64,000 bases of DNA. It comes from Acidovorax carolinensis. GTDB taxonomy: Bacteria; Pseudomonadota; Gammaproteobacteria; Burkholderiales; Burkholderiaceae_C. Location of the stretch: the NCBI RefSeq assembly GCF_002157145.1, contig NZ_CP021361.1:2659001-2723000 (forward strand). The letters are read 5' to 3'. Made by a program: the position numbers and the translations under genes. Shown piece by piece: positions 21,376 to 30,261 of this stretch; the first letter of the stretch is position 1, and each line of letters opens with the position of its first letter. Under the pieces are notes generated by a model. It saw only the letters and a program-made list of their open reading frames with translations, was not told the origin of the DNA and ran no database searches.

Positions 21376-21446
21376 AAAATGCTATTAACACGATAGCTAC
21401 TTCCGCTTTACAGACAAGCGCTACAGCCCAATTTGGCATGCAAAAA
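21376..21446 (+). repeat. Element A copy upstream of the aldehyde dehydrogenase gene
   Basis: AAATGCTATTAACACGATAG, TTCCGCTTTA, CAAGCGCTACAGCCC and the T-rich end match the family, with a decayed left core. It occupies much of the 215-bp gap between hppA and the next gene. Confidence 0.7.
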
Positions 21447-21481
21447 GCACGGCCCCACTGCTTTTGCCGCACAATTTGGCC

Positions 21482-22915
21482 ATGCAACTGCACTTCATCG
21501 CCAACGCCCCCGTTCCGTCCACGTCCGGCCGCACCATCCCGGTGATCGACCCGTCGGACGGCCAGCCGTTTGACGACATCCAGCGCGGCACGGCCGATGA
21601 CATCGACGCAGCGGTGCACGCCGCGCGCCAGTGCTACCACGCCGTGTGGCAAAAGCTGGCGCCAGTCGAGCGGGGCCGCCTGCTGCAAAAGCTCTCGGCC
21701 AAGATCCTGGAGCATGCCGACGAACTGACCACCCTGGAGCAGCGCGACTGCGGCAAGCCCACCCGCCAGGCACGGGCCGATGCGCTGGCGCTGGCGCGCT
21801 ACTTCGAGTTCTACGCGGGCGCCTGCGACAAGTTGCACGGCGAGACCATTCCCTACGCCGACGGCTACAGCGTGCTCACCTGGCGCGAACCCCATGGCGT
21901 GACGGGCCACATCATTCCGTGGAACTACCCCATGCAGATTTTTGGCCGCAGCGTGGGCGGCGCGCTGGCAGCGGGCAATGTGTGCGTGGTCAAACCCGCC
22001 GAAGACGCGTGCCTGAGCCTGATCCGCGTGGCACAACTGGCGGCCGAGGTGGGTTTTCCATCGGGCGCGCTCAACATCGTCACCGGCTACGGACACGAGG
22101 TAGGCGACGCGCTGGCACGCCACCCGGGCATTGCCCACATCAGCTTCACGGGCAGCCCCAAGATTGGCACGCAAATCCAGCAGGTGGCCGCGGAGCGCCA
22201 CTGCCCGGTGACGCTGGAGCTGGGCGGCAAAAGTCCCCAGATCATCTTTGCCGATGCCGACCTGGACGCCGCCGTGCCGGTGGTCATTAATGCCATCGTG
22301 CAAAACGCCGGGCAGACCTGCTCGGCCGGCTCGCGCGTGCTGATTGACTCGCTGATCTACGAACCGCTGCTGGCACGCCTGGGCAATGCCTTTGAAAAGC
22401 TGCGCGTGGGCCCCGCCGCCATGGACCTGGACGTGGGCCCGCTGATCCGCCAGTCGCAGCAGCAGCGCGTGTGGGACTTTTTGTCGGACGCGCAGGTGGC
22501 CGGCATCCCCATGGTGGCCCAGGGCCAGATCGTGGACGAGGCGCCCGAGACCGGCTTTTACCAGGCCCCCACACTGTTGCGCGATGTGCCGGTGGATCAC
22601 CGCCTGGCACAGGAAGAAGTGTTCGGCCCCGTGCTGTCGGCCATGGCCTTCCAGGATGAAGACCACGCCGTGGAGCTGGCCAACGCCACGCAGTTCGGGC
22701 TGGTGGCGGGCATCTGGACGCGTGATGGCAGCCGCCAGTTCCGCATGGCCCGGCGCGTGCACAGCGGCCAGGTGTTCATCAACAACTACGGCGCCGCGGG
22801 CGGCGTGGAGCTGCCCTTTGGCGGCGTCAAATCCAGCGGTTACGGGCGCGAAAAGGGCCTGGAGGCGCTGCATGGCTTCACCACGCTCAAAACCGTGGCC
22901 ATTCAGCACGGCTGA
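21482..22915 (+). CDS. NAD(P)+-dependent aldehyde dehydrogenase
   Basis: A 477-residue member of the ALDH superfamily, closest by eye to betaine- or aminobutyraldehyde-type enzymes. The cofactor motif GSPKIG is present (FTGSPKIGTQI), as are the general-base Glu in LELGGKSPQI, the nucleophile Cys in NAGQTCSAGSR and the EEVFGPVL motif. IIPWNYPMQIF fits the family's PWNFP segment. The substrate cannot be fixed from sequence alone, and no transporter or partner dehydrogenase is adjacent. The start at 21482 matches homologue length but lacks a clear Shine-Dalgarno site. Confidence 0.9.
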   Translation: MQLHFIANAPVPSTSGRTIPVIDPSDGQPFDDIQRGTADDIDAAVHAARQCYHAVWQKLAPVERGRLLQKLSAKILEHADELTTLEQRDCGKPTRQARADALALARYFEFYAGACDKLHGETIPYADGYSVLTWREPHGVTGHIIPWNYPMQIFGRSVGGALAAGNVCVVKPAEDACLSLIRVAQLAAEVGFPSGALNIVTGYGHEVGDALARHPGIAHISFTGSPKIGTQIQQVAAERHCPVTLELGGKSPQIIFADADLDAAVPVVINAIVQNAGQTCSAGSRVLIDSLIYEPLLARLGNAFEKLRVGPAAMDLDVGPLIRQSQQQRVWDFLSDAQVAGIPMVAQGQIVDEAPETGFYQAPTLLRDVPVDHRLAQEEVFGPVLSAMAFQDEDHAVELANATQFGLVAGIWTRDGSRQFRMARRVHSGQVFINNYGAAGGVELPFGGVKSSGYGREKGLEALHGFTTLKTVAIQHG

Positions 22916-23022
22916 CTGCGGCCGGCCCTGTCACGCCGGTGCACGACAGCGCGGCAGCGTGCCGCTAGCATGGTTGCCTGTCCCCTTCCCCTTTCACTTT
23001 TGCACGACGGTTTTTCTTCTCC

Positions 23023-23640
23023 ATGCCCCTGAGCCCCCCTGCCCCCCGCACCGCCCGGCACCAGCGCCGCGTCAATTACCAAGGCTATGAACGCGATGAT
23101 GGGCTGTGGGACATCGAAGGCGAGTTGCACGACAGCAAGATGCACGATGCGCCCTCGTTCCGCGAGTCCGGCCTGCGCCGTGCCGGCGAGCCCATCCACC
23201 ACATGTGGCTGCGCGTCACCGTCAACCGCCAGCTCGTGGTGCAGGCCATTGACGTGGCCATGGACACCCATCCACTCAAGGACTGCCCCCAGGCCCAGCC
23301 CGCGCTGCAATCCATGGTGGGCTGCAGCATGGCGCGCGGCTGGCGCCAGGCCATCCAGAAGAACCTGGGCGGCGTGGCCAGCTGCACGCACCTGCGCGAG
23401 CTGCTGTTCAACCTGGCCACGGCGGCTTTCCAGTCGGTGCCCGCCGTGTTTTCGTCGGCCAACGAGGACGAGCCACCCCGCCACCTGGGCCAGTGCACCG
23501 GATGGGACTTCAACGGCAACGGCGTGAAGGAATATTTTCCGCAGTTCTACCGCCGCAGCCCCGACGGTTTGGCCGTGCCCGTGGGCCAGCTCGAGTCGGC
23601 AGGCCCGGCCGCCGATGCACGCGCCGAGCTGCAGCCATAG
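23023..23640 (+). CDS. DUF2889 protein
   Basis: A 205-residue protein of the DUF2889 family, of unknown function. The family core is visible: the N-terminal R-YQGYERDDGLWDIEGELHD segment, then HHMWLRVTVNRQLVV, a central GW+QAIQKNLGGVASCTHLRELL region with a conserved Cys-Thr-His, and FQFYRR-like residues near the end. There are no membrane segments, so it is probably cytosolic. In other genomes it lies near CoA- or aromatic-degradation genes; here the neighbours are an aldehyde dehydrogenase and an SDR, giving only a weak hint of catabolic association. Confidence 0.82.
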   Translation: MPLSPPAPRTARHQRRVNYQGYERDDGLWDIEGELHDSKMHDAPSFRESGLRRAGEPIHHMWLRVTVNRQLVVQAIDVAMDTHPLKDCPQAQPALQSMVGCSMARGWRQAIQKNLGGVASCTHLRELLFNLATAAFQSVPAVFSSANEDEPPRHLGQCTGWDFNGNGVKEYFPQFYRRSPDGLAVPVGQLESAGPAADARAELQP

Positions 23641-23676
23641 GCTGGCCACGCGGGAGGCAAAAAACAAACAAAAACA

Positions 23677-23813
23677 CCTGATTAGCGACTTATCTCAGAT
23701 GTCTCACCCCCATCATCCGTTCGGGCTGAGCCTGTCGAAGCCAGGACACTGCTTTGGTGCGGCCCTTCGACAGGCTCAGGGCGAACGGGGTCTGAGATAT
23801 GTCGCCAATCAGG
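23677..23813. repeat. 137-bp nested fold-back (inverted repeat) element
   Basis: The outer arms are 23677-23699 and 23791-23813, and they match as reverse complements at 21 of 23 positions. Nested inside, 23718-23740 and 23765-23787 form a second inverted pair built on the CTTCGACAGGCTCAGGGCGA motif, leaving a 24-base loop. No coding frame is evident. The inner motif is a well-known dispersed repeat in many genera; a single related copy lies at 41804-41830. Confidence 0.8.
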
Positions 23814-23814
23814 C

Positions 23815-23868
23815 GAAAACAGCCTCTAGCCATTGCCCAGCAAGCGCAAGCTGCTATGAAATTTAAAC
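23815..23868 (-). repeat. Element A copy upstream of the SDR gene
   Basis: GAAAACAGCCTCTAGCC, CAAGCGCAAGCTGCTATGAA and ATTTAAA match the family read on the minus strand. It directly follows the fold-back element and ends just before the SDR ribosome-binding site. Confidence 0.75.
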
Positions 23869-23885
23869 AGCCAGGAGACAACACC

Positions 23886-24647
23886 ATGCGCGTGCAGCAC
23901 AAATCCATCATCGTCACCGGCGCCGGCAACGGCATTGGCGAAGGCATCGCCAAGCGCCTGGCGGCCGAGGGCGGCCGGGTCATCGTCAACGACATCACCG
24001 AGGCCGGCGGCCAGCGCGTGGTGGCCGAAATCATTGCCGCTGGAGGCGCAGCCACATTCTTCCAGGCCGACGTAACAAAGTCCGCCGACGTCAAGGCCCT
24101 GGTCGACGAGGCCGTGCGCCTGCATGGCCGGCTCGACGTGGTGGTCAACAACGCCGGCTGGACGCACCGCAACCGCCCCATGCTCGAAGTGAGCGAGGAA
24201 GAGTTCGACAAGGTCTATGCCATCAACGTCAAAAGCATCTACCTCTCGGCCATCCACGCCGTGCCCGCCATGCGTCGGGGCGGTGGCGGCAGCTTCATCA
24301 ACATTGCCTCCACCGCCGGCCTGCGCCCGCGCCCGGGCCTGACCTGGTACAACGGTTCCAAGGGCGCCGTCATCATCACCAGCAAGTCGATGGCGGCCGA
24401 GCTGGGGCCTGACAACATTCGTGTGAACTGCATCAACCCCGTGTTCAACCCCGACACGGGCCTGGCCGCAGAGTTTGCCGGCGGCCCCGTGGACGCGACG
24501 CGCCGCGCCAAGTTCCTCGCCACCATTCCGCTGGGACGTTTCTCCACCGCGCTCGACGTGGCCAACGCCGCGCTGTACCTGGCCAGCGACGAGGCTGCGT
24601 TTGTCAGCGGCGTGTGCATCGAGGTGGACGGCGCACGTTGCGTCTGA
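23886..24647 (+). CDS. Short-chain dehydrogenase/reductase (SDR), glucose-dehydrogenase-like
   Basis: A 253-residue classical SDR. The Rossmann motif TGAGNGIG lies near residues 11-18, NNAG near 89-92, the catalytic Ser in NIASTAG near 141 and the YNGSK active-site pair near 155-159. ND after the second strand (VIVNDI) favours NAD+ over NADP+. The FabG-like C-terminal ALYLASDEAAFVSGVCIEVDG is intact. The substrate is unknown. AGGAG precedes the ATG at 23886, and the leader consists of an element A copy. Confidence 0.9.
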   Translation: MRVQHKSIIVTGAGNGIGEGIAKRLAAEGGRVIVNDITEAGGQRVVAEIIAAGGAATFFQADVTKSADVKALVDEAVRLHGRLDVVVNNAGWTHRNRPMLEVSEEEFDKVYAINVKSIYLSAIHAVPAMRRGGGGSFINIASTAGLRPRPGLTWYNGSKGAVIITSKSMAAELGPDNIRVNCINPVFNPDTGLAAEFAGGPVDATRRAKFLATIPLGRFSTALDVANAALYLASDEAAFVSGVCIEVDGARCV

Positions 24648-24768
24648 TCGCTCTCTGAGCGGGGGCGAGCGCTGCGCCCGCCCCATGGCACCGCACCGCA
24701 GGGTCATTCGTACCGGCATGCACCCCGGGTCGCCAAACCTGACACACTGCGCCGCTCAGGAGACACAC

Positions 24769-25188
24769 ATGTTGATACAACTGACTTACGCCAGCCGCAC
24801 CGCACGCATCCTGGGGCCTGCGGACATCAAAGACATACTGGGCGCATCGCAACGCAACAATGCCCGCGCAGGCATTACCGGCGCGCTGTGTCTGAACCAT
24901 GGCATTTTTTTGCAGCAACTTGAAGGTGACCGCGCGGCGGTGAACGCGCTCTATCACCGCTTGCTCAAAGACACCCGCCACCGCGACACGGCCGTGCTCG
25001 ACTTTGGCGAAATTCCGCACCGGCGCTTTACCAGCTGGTCCATGGGGCTGCTGACCTCGCTGGACACCAACCGGCAACTGTTCCTCAAATACTCCAGCTC
25101 TGCCGATTTCGATCCTTACAGCATGAGCACGTCCACCCTACGCAGCTTTTTTGACGAAGTCATGCAGAACGTGCGCTGGCTGGAGTAA
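24769..25188 (+). CDS. BLUF-domain blue-light sensor protein
   Basis: A 139-residue protein consisting almost only of a BLUF domain, the FAD-binding blue-light photoreceptor fold. The photocycle residues are present with the expected spacing: Tyr7 (LTYAS), Asn31 (RNNARAGITGAL) and Gln49 (FLQQLEG), together with the SWSMG tract that holds the semi-conserved Trp/Met. The 40-residue tail forms capping helices as in short BLUF proteins such as PixD. There is no output domain, so it presumably acts by protein contact. AGGAG precedes its ATG. No obvious partner is encoded next to it. Confidence 0.93.
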   Translation: MLIQLTYASRTARILGPADIKDILGASQRNNARAGITGALCLNHGIFLQQLEGDRAAVNALYHRLLKDTRHRDTAVLDFGEIPHRRFTSWSMGLLTSLDTNRQLFLKYSSSADFDPYSMSTSTLRSFFDEVMQNVRWLE

Positions 25189-25225
25189 CACCCTGCGCGC
25201 GGCCGCGGGGCTGCACGCTGCGTGC

Positions 25226-26080
25226 TCAGCCCAGCACCTCGCGCAAGGCGGCTTCATAAAGGCCTGTCAGCCGGTCCATCACGCTCAGCAGGCGTTCACT
25301 GGTGGTGGCCACCGCGCTCAGGCCCTGCTCATCGGCGGGACGGCGCAGCGCAGAGTCAAAAAACACCCACTGCGAGGCCGCCAGTTCCAGTTCACCCCGA
25401 ATGGCGGGCGTGGACACTGGCGCAGCCGCCAGGGATTGCATGGCCTGCCGGAAATCGGCGGCGTCCGCCGCAAGTTGCGCTTGCACCACCTTGCTGTCCG
25501 CTTTGGCGGCAACCAGAAAATAGTTCTTGGCCAGGCGCTGGGACAGCATGCGCTGGCGGCCGGCCAGGTTCACCAGCCGCGCGCTGGCCACGCGCGCCAT
25601 TTTTTCGATGGACTCGGTCACTGCCTGGGCCACCAGCAGCATGCGGTCAGACTGCTCGGACACCGCCACCACGGCCGCCCGCGATGTGGGGGCCGCTGTC
25701 AACTGGTCGAGCAATGCGAACTGCTTTTGCACTTCGTCCAGCTGACGCACCACTTCGGCGGGCCACTGGCCCGACCGCAGGCCCCGGGCCAGCTCGGCCG
25801 AACCCTGCTGCACCATCTTGCGCGCATGGCCCAGCACATCCGTCGCAGCGGCAGGCATCACCTGCAAATGCTGCTGGCAATACGCCTTTGCCATGCGCTG
25901 TGACAGTGCCCGAAACCACCCCGCGTGGTTGACGGCGCCAGAAAGCGCGATTTGCGCCTGGGCCCCGCTGGCCCAGGTGGGCAGCAGGATGCCTGCCGCG
26001 ACCCACTGCACCGCCAACCGTCGCTGACAGTGCAGCGCCTGTGCCATCGAACCATCACTCGCATCACTCACATTCGTCAT
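25226..26080 (-). CDS. Exported protein with two PilJ/NarX-type sensor regions
   Basis: A 284-residue protein with a signal peptide (to about residue 42; the [18 protein letters not shown] segment) and two helical regions of the PilJ N-terminal type (PF13675). The second has the hallmark [19 protein letters not shown]; the first has the related [17 protein letters not shown]. There is no kinase, HAMP or methylation domain, so it is a sensor module without output. This domain forms the nitrate-binding part of NarX-type sensors. Position beside the molybdenum cofactor operon suggests nitrate-related signalling, which is inference. AAGGAA precedes the ATG at 26080. Confidence 0.8.
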   Translation of the reverse strand: MTNVSDASDGSMAQALHCQRRLAVQWVAAGILLPTWASGAQAQIALSGAVNHAGWFRALSQRMAKAYCQQHLQVMPAAATDVLGHARKMVQQGSAELARGLRSGQWPAEVVRQLDEVQKQFALLDQLTAAPTSRAAVVAVSEQSDRMLLVAQAVTESIEKMARVASARLVNLAGRQRMLSQRLAKNYFLVAAKADSKVVQAQLAADAADFRQAMQSLAAAPVSTPAIRGELELAASQWVFFDSALRRPADEQGLSAVATTSERLLSVMDRLTGLYEAALREVLG

Positions 26081-26202
26081 GTCATTTCCTTGAAAACACA
26101 TGCCCCGATTGTTGTGACACGCCATCGGCGCCCCCTGCGTCAGGTCAAGCAAATGCCATTGGCACGCCCTATGCGAGCTATCCCGGCGATTCGCCCGCAC
26201 CA

Positions 26203-26216
26203 TTGACTTCAGTCAA
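26203..26216 (+). promoter_or_regulatory. FNR/Crp-family palindromic operator upstream of moaA
   Basis: TTGACTTCAGTCAA is a perfect TTGAC-N4-GTCAA palindrome, close to the FNR/Anr consensus (TTGAT-N4-ATCAA) and to Dnr/NnrR-type sites. It is 56 bp before the moaA ATG and 123 bp from the divergent PilJ-domain gene, so it could serve either. Confidence 0.6.
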
Positions 26217-26271
26217 CTTCAACAGCAGGGGCAAGCCCGCGGATGCGGGGCTGATGCGGCAGAATCACCCC

Positions 26272-27408
26272 ATGTCTGAACGTGTGATTCCTCTGGTGGA
26301 CCAACGCATCGCTGCTCTGGCGCCCAAGGTGCCCGCGCAGGCCACCGCCCCCACCGGTCTGCTGACCGACACCCGGGGCCGTCCGCTGCGCGACCTGCGC
26401 ATCAGCGTGACCGACCGCTGCAACTTCCGCTGCAACTACTGCATGCCCAAGGAAGTGTTCGACAAGGACCATGCCTACCTGCCGCACAACGCCCTGCTGA
26501 GGTTTGAAGAGATCACGCGGCTGGCGCGGCTGTTTCTGGCGCATGGCGTGCGCAAGATCCGCCTGACCGGGGGCGAGCCCCTGCTGCGCAAGAACCTCGA
26601 AGAACTGGTGGCGCAACTGGCCCAATTGCGCACGGTCGATGGCCTGCCGCCCGACCTCACGCTCACCACCAACGGCTCGCTGCTGGCGCGCAAGGCGCGG
26701 GCGCTCAAGGATGCGGGCCTGAACCGCGTGACGGTGAGCCTTGACGGGCTCGACGACGCGGTGTTTCGCCGCATGAACGATGTGGATTTCCCGGTGGCCG
26801 ATGTGCTGGCCGGCATCGAGGCAGCACACGCGGCGGGCCTGTCGCACATCAAGGTCAACATGGTGGTCAAGCGCGGCACCAACGACCATGAAATTTTGCC
26901 CATGGCGCGGCATTTTCGCGGCACCGGCACCACGCTGCGCTTCATTGAATACATGGACGTGGGCGCCACCAACGGCTGGCGCATGGACGAGGTGCTGCCC
27001 TCGGCCGAGTTGATTGCACGCCTGCGCGCCGAACTGCCGCTGGTGCCGCTGAGCCCGACCAGCCCCGGCGAAACCGCCGAGCGCTGGGGCTATGCCAATG
27101 CCGCCGGCCAGCATGACCCGGCCCTCGGCGAAGTGGGGGTGATCAGCAGCGTGACCCAGGCCTTCTGCCATGACTGCAACCGCGCCAGGCTGTCCACCGA
27201 AGGCAGGCTCTACCTGTGCCTGTTTGCCACCCAGGGCCATGACCTGCGCGGCTTGCTGCGCGGCGGCGCCACCGACGAAGCCATTGCATCGGCCATCGCC
27301 CCCATCTGGCAGGGCCGCACCGACCGTTATTCAGAACTGCGCAGCAGCCTGGCTGCCGACACCACGCAGGGCGCACGGCGGGTGGAGATGAGCTACATCG
27401 GTGGATGA
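26272..27408 (+). CDS. moaA: GTP 3',8-cyclase
   Basis: A radical-SAM enzyme that starts molybdopterin synthesis from GTP. The N-terminal [4Fe-4S] cluster motif CNFRCNYC uses C50, C54 and C57. The C-terminal second cluster motif is [19 protein letters not shown], and the protein ends in the conserved GG dipeptide (SYIGG). At 378 residues it is slightly longer than usual because of a 35-residue N-terminal tail. First gene of moaA-mobA-GNAT-moeA; an FNR-like palindrome lies upstream, consistent with induction under oxygen limitation. Confidence 0.96.
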   Translation: MSERVIPLVDQRIAALAPKVPAQATAPTGLLTDTRGRPLRDLRISVTDRCNFRCNYCMPKEVFDKDHAYLPHNALLRFEEITRLARLFLAHGVRKIRLTGGEPLLRKNLEELVAQLAQLRTVDGLPPDLTLTTNGSLLARKARALKDAGLNRVTVSLDGLDDAVFRRMNDVDFPVADVLAGIEAAHAAGLSHIKVNMVVKRGTNDHEILPMARHFRGTGTTLRFIEYMDVGATNGWRMDEVLPSAELIARLRAELPLVPLSPTSPGETAERWGYANAAGQHDPALGEVGVISSVTQAFCHDCNRARLSTEGRLYLCLFATQGHDLRGLLRGGATDEAIASAIAPIWQGRTDRYSELRSSLAADTTQGARRVEMSYIGG

Positions 27409-27481
27409 GATGAAGCGCCTCCCCCTGAGTCGCCTTCGGCGCCTTCCCCCTCTCTCGCTACGCGGGAGGGGAACGCACCCG
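27409..27481 (+). repeat. Element B copy after moaA (partial)
   Basis: Beginning directly after the moaA stop it carries CCTCCCCCTGAGTCGCCTT, then CCCCCTCTCTCGCTACGCGG and GAGGGGAACG. The second part folds into a CCCCCTC / GAGGGG-type hairpin. The GCCCTCGCTGCGGGGC part seen in other copies is missing. Confidence 0.65.
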
Positions 27482-27582
27482 GTGGCCTGGCAGAGCCAGT
27501 TCCACGGGTGCACTGGTCTATGCCGTGCCTGCTTCAAGGCAACAGGAAACACACTGTCTGTGCAAACCATTGAAACCAACGA

Positions 27583-28215
27583 ATGATTGAAACCCAAGAC
27601 ATCACCGGCCTGGTTCTCGCAGGCGGCCGGGGCTCCCGCATGGGCGGCGTCGATAAAGGCCTGCAAAACTTTCGCGGCCTGCCGCTGGCGCTGCACACGC
27701 TGATGCGCCTGCAAATGCAGGTGGGTGCCACCATGGTCAATGCCAACCGCAACCTGGCAGCCTACGAGGCCTTTGGCGCCCCGGTCTGGCCCGACGTGAT
27801 TGCCGACTATGCCGGCCCGTTGGCCGGTTTTCTGACCGGGCTGGAGCGCTGCGAGACGCCCTGGCTGCTCACCGTGCCCTGCGACACGCCGCTGTTTCCG
27901 CTGGACCTGGCCGCACGGCTGGCTGCTGCCGCCGACCAGGCGGGCGCCGACATTGCCATGGCCGCAGCCCCCGAGGACGATGGCGCGGGCGGCACCGCCG
28001 TGCGCCCCCAGCCCGTGTTCTGCCTGCTGCGCGTGGACTTGCTTGAAAGCCTGGTGGCCTTCACCCAGGCCGGCGGCCGCAAGATCGACGCCTGGACCGC
28101 GCAGCACCACCAGGTGGTGGTGCCGTTCGACCAGCCGGGCGATGACCCGCTGGCGTTCTTCAACGCCAACACGCTGGCCGAGCTGCACCGGCTTGAGGGC
28201 GCAGGCACGCCATGA
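27583..28215 (+). CDS. mobA: Molybdenum cofactor guanylyltransferase
   Basis: It attaches GMP to molybdopterin to form the MGD cofactor used by enzymes such as nitrate reductase and formate dehydrogenase. The 210-residue protein has the nucleotidyltransferase signature [16 protein letters not shown] (about residues 12-27) and the acidic VPCDTPLFP motif (about 98-106). It overlaps the next gene by 4 bp (ATGA). Presence of MobA implies that dimolybdopterin-guanine enzymes are made, though none is in this window. Confidence 0.95.
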   Translation: MIETQDITGLVLAGGRGSRMGGVDKGLQNFRGLPLALHTLMRLQMQVGATMVNANRNLAAYEAFGAPVWPDVIADYAGPLAGFLTGLERCETPWLLTVPCDTPLFPLDLAARLAAAADQAGADIAMAAAPEDDGAGGTAVRPQPVFCLLRVDLLESLVAFTQAGGRKIDAWTAQHHQVVVPFDQPGDDPLAFFNANTLAELHRLEGAGTP

Positions 28216-28748
28216 CCTGGCTCATCCGCCCCCTGACGGCTGCGGACGTGCACCCCTACAAGTCGCTGCGCGACGAATCTCTTTACTGCGCCCCCGAGGC
28301 CTTTACCGCCGACCATGCCGCGTCGGTGAAGCGCCCCGCCAACGCCTACGCCCCGCGCTTTGGCGCCCCCGCATCGGGCCATTTCTTTCTGGGCGCCTTC
28401 AACGCTGCCAGCCAGTTGCTGGGCTGCGTTGGCTGCGAACGCGAGCTGTTACCGCAGCAGCGGCACAGCGCCCGTCTGGTCAGCATGATGGTGGCGCCCG
28501 CTGCGCAGCGCTGCGGCATCGGGCAACAGCTCCTGGCGGCCTGCATCCACCATGCCGCGCAAGTACCCGGACTGGAGCAGCTGACCCTCACGGTCACCGC
28601 CGCCAACCAGCATGTGGTGCGCCTGTATGAGCGCGCCGGCTTTCGCGCCTGGGGCTTGCTGCCCCGCGCCATCGTGGTGCGGGGCGTGGGTTTCGACAAG
28701 CTGCACATGGTGCGGCTTCTTCCATCATCACCGTTGATTTCCGCATGA
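28212..28748 (+). CDS. GNAT-family N-acetyltransferase inside the Mo-cofactor operon
   Basis: A 178-residue acetyl-CoA-dependent acetyltransferase. The acetyl-CoA loop is in [15 protein letters not shown] (Q/R-x2-G-x-G) and the C-terminal [17 protein letters not shown] motif is typical. It overlaps both mobA and moeA by 4 bp through ATGA junctions, so it is translated as part of this operon. GNAT enzymes are not known steps of molybdopterin synthesis; the substrate is unknown. Confidence 0.88.
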   Translation: MTWLIRPLTAADVHPYKSLRDESLYCAPEAFTADHAASVKRPANAYAPRFGAPASGHFFLGAFNAASQLLGCVGCERELLPQQRHSARLVSMMVAPAAQRCGIGQQLLAACIHHAAQVPGLEQLTLTVTAANQHVVRLYERAGFRAWGLLPRAIVVRGVGFDKLHMVRLLPSSPLISA

Positions 28749-30100
28749 AAACCATTGCCCAGATCGCTGCCGAGCTGCAGGGTTACGACCCGCAGGCGCT
28801 CAACGCCGACCAAGTGTCGGCCTTTCTCGAACGGCTCGTTCAGCCCGTGACAACCACCGAAGAGGTCGGCATTTTTGAAGGGCTGGGCCGGGTGCTGGCC
28901 CGCGACGTGGTCTCGCCCCTGAGCGTGCCGCCCCACGACAACTCGGCGATGGATGGCTATGCACTGGCCGGCGCGCAACTGGTGGCGGGGCAGCCCCTCA
29001 CGCTGCGCGTGGTGGGCACCGCGCTGGCCGGCAAGGCCTGGGCCGGCACCGTGGGCGCAGGCGAGTGCCTGAAGATCATGACCGGCGCCATCATGCCCGC
29101 GGGCCTGGACACCGTGGTGCCGCAAGAGTTCACCACGACCGCCGCCGACGGGCACATCACCATCGCCGCCGATGTGCTGCGCCTGGGCGACAACCGCCGC
29201 TTCAAGGGCGAAGACCTGATGGAAAGCGGCGTGGCGCTCTCAAAAGGAGAGCTGCTGACGCCCGCTGCACTTGGTCTGGTGGCCAGTCTGGGGCTGAAAA
29301 CCGTCACGGTTTACCGTCGCCTGCGCGTGGCGTATTTCTCCACCGGCGACGAAATCTTGAGCCTGGGCGAGCCGCCCCGCGAGGGCGCGGTGTACGACAG
29401 CAACCGCTACACCGTGTTTGGCCTGCTCACACGCCTGGGTGTGGAAGTGATCGACCTGGGCGTGGTGCGCGATGAACCCGCCCTGCTGGAGGCCGCCTTT
29501 CGCGATGCCGCGCAGCGGGCCGACGCCATCATCACCAGCGGCGGCGTGAGCGTGGGCGAGGCCGACCACACGCGCACCATGATGAAGCAGCTCGGTGACG
29601 TGGCCTTCTGGCGCATCGCCATGCGCCCCGGCCGACCCATGGCCGTGGGGCGCATTACAGCCTCCGTTTTTCAAGCAAAAGAGGCCTCTGGCGCTTATGC
29701 AGAAAGCGCAAGCAGCTATCAAAAAGATACCAAACCGGAAACAGGTGACGCCATCCTCTTCGGCCTGCCCGGCAACCCCGTGGCGGTCATGGTGACCTTT
29801 CTCGCGTTTGTGCGCCCCGCCCTGCTGCGCATGATGGGTAGCACCCGCCCCGCCCCGCCGCTGCTGCGCGCCGTGAGCACCGAAGCCATCCGCAAGAAGC
29901 CCGGCCGCACCGAATACCAGCGCGGCCTGGTCACCACCGCACCCGACGGCACGCTGCAGGTCTGCACCACGGGCAACCAGGGCTCGGGCGTGCTCAGCTC
30001 CATGGTGCAGGCCAACGGCCTGATCGTGCTGCACCACGGCCAGGGCAACGTGGCGCCGGGTGATGCCGTGGATGTGATGGTGTTTGACGGAGTGATTTAA
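28745..30100 (+). CDS. moeA: Molybdopterin molybdenumtransferase
   Basis: It inserts molybdate into adenylylated molybdopterin. The 451-residue protein has the four-domain MoeA order: SVPPHDNSAMDGYA near residue 60, the MTGAIMPAG loop near 113, the MoCF-binding core with YDSNRY, ITSGGVSVGE and GRPMAVGRI, and the LFGLPGNPVAVMVTF motif followed by the C-terminal beta domain. Between GRPMAVGRI and the LFGLPGNP motif there is an extra stretch of about 25 residues encoded by an element A copy (FQAKEASGAYAESASSYQKD). It is likely tolerated as a surface loop. Confidence 0.95.
   Translation: MKTIAQIAAELQGYDPQALNADQVSAFLERLVQPVTTTEEVGIFEGLGRVLARDVVSPLSVPPHDNSAMDGYALAGAQLVAGQPLTLRVVGTALAGKAWAGTVGAGECLKIMTGAIMPAGLDTVVPQEFTTTAADGHITIAADVLRLGDNRRFKGEDLMESGVALSKGELLTPAALGLVASLGLKTVTVYRRLRVAYFSTGDEILSLGEPPREGAVYDSNRYTVFGLLTRLGVEVIDLGVVRDEPALLEAAFRDAAQRADAIITSGGVSVGEADHTRTMMKQLGDVAFWRIAMRPGRPMAVGRITASVFQAKEASGAYAESASSYQKDTKPETGDAILFGLPGNPVAVMVTFLAFVRPALLRMMGSTRPAPPLLRAVSTEAIRKKPGRTEYQRGLVTTAPDGTLQVCTTGNQGSGVLSSMVQANGLIVLHHGQGNVAPGDAVDVMVFDGVI
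29664..29730 (-). repeat. Element A copy inside moeA
   Basis: TTTTTCAAGCAAAAGAGGCC, TCTGGCGCTTATGC and GAAAGCGCAAGCAGCTATCA match the family read on the minus strand. It is in frame and lies between two conserved MoeA motifs, so its absence from homologues should be easy to test. Confidence 0.85.
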
Positions 30101-30180
30101 CCCCCCTGTGTCGCTTCGCGCCATCCCCCCAGGGGGACGACGCCCTCGCTGCGGGGCGGCCCTTGCTCGGCGTCCCTGGC
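30101..30180 (+). repeat. Element B copy after moeA
   Basis: It starts immediately after the moeA TAA: CCCCCCTGTGTCGCTTCGCG, CCCCCCAGGGGGACGACG, then GCCCTCGCTGCGGGGCGGCC and CTTGCTCGGCGTCC. Several short hairpins can form. It fills half of the 161-bp gap to the next gene. Confidence 0.8.
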
Positions 30181-30261
30181 CGGGACGCGCCGGTTGCACG
30201 CCGAGCGGGTGAAGCGCAGCACAATGGATCTCTTCGCATTTCTGCAGAAATCTTCGCACCT

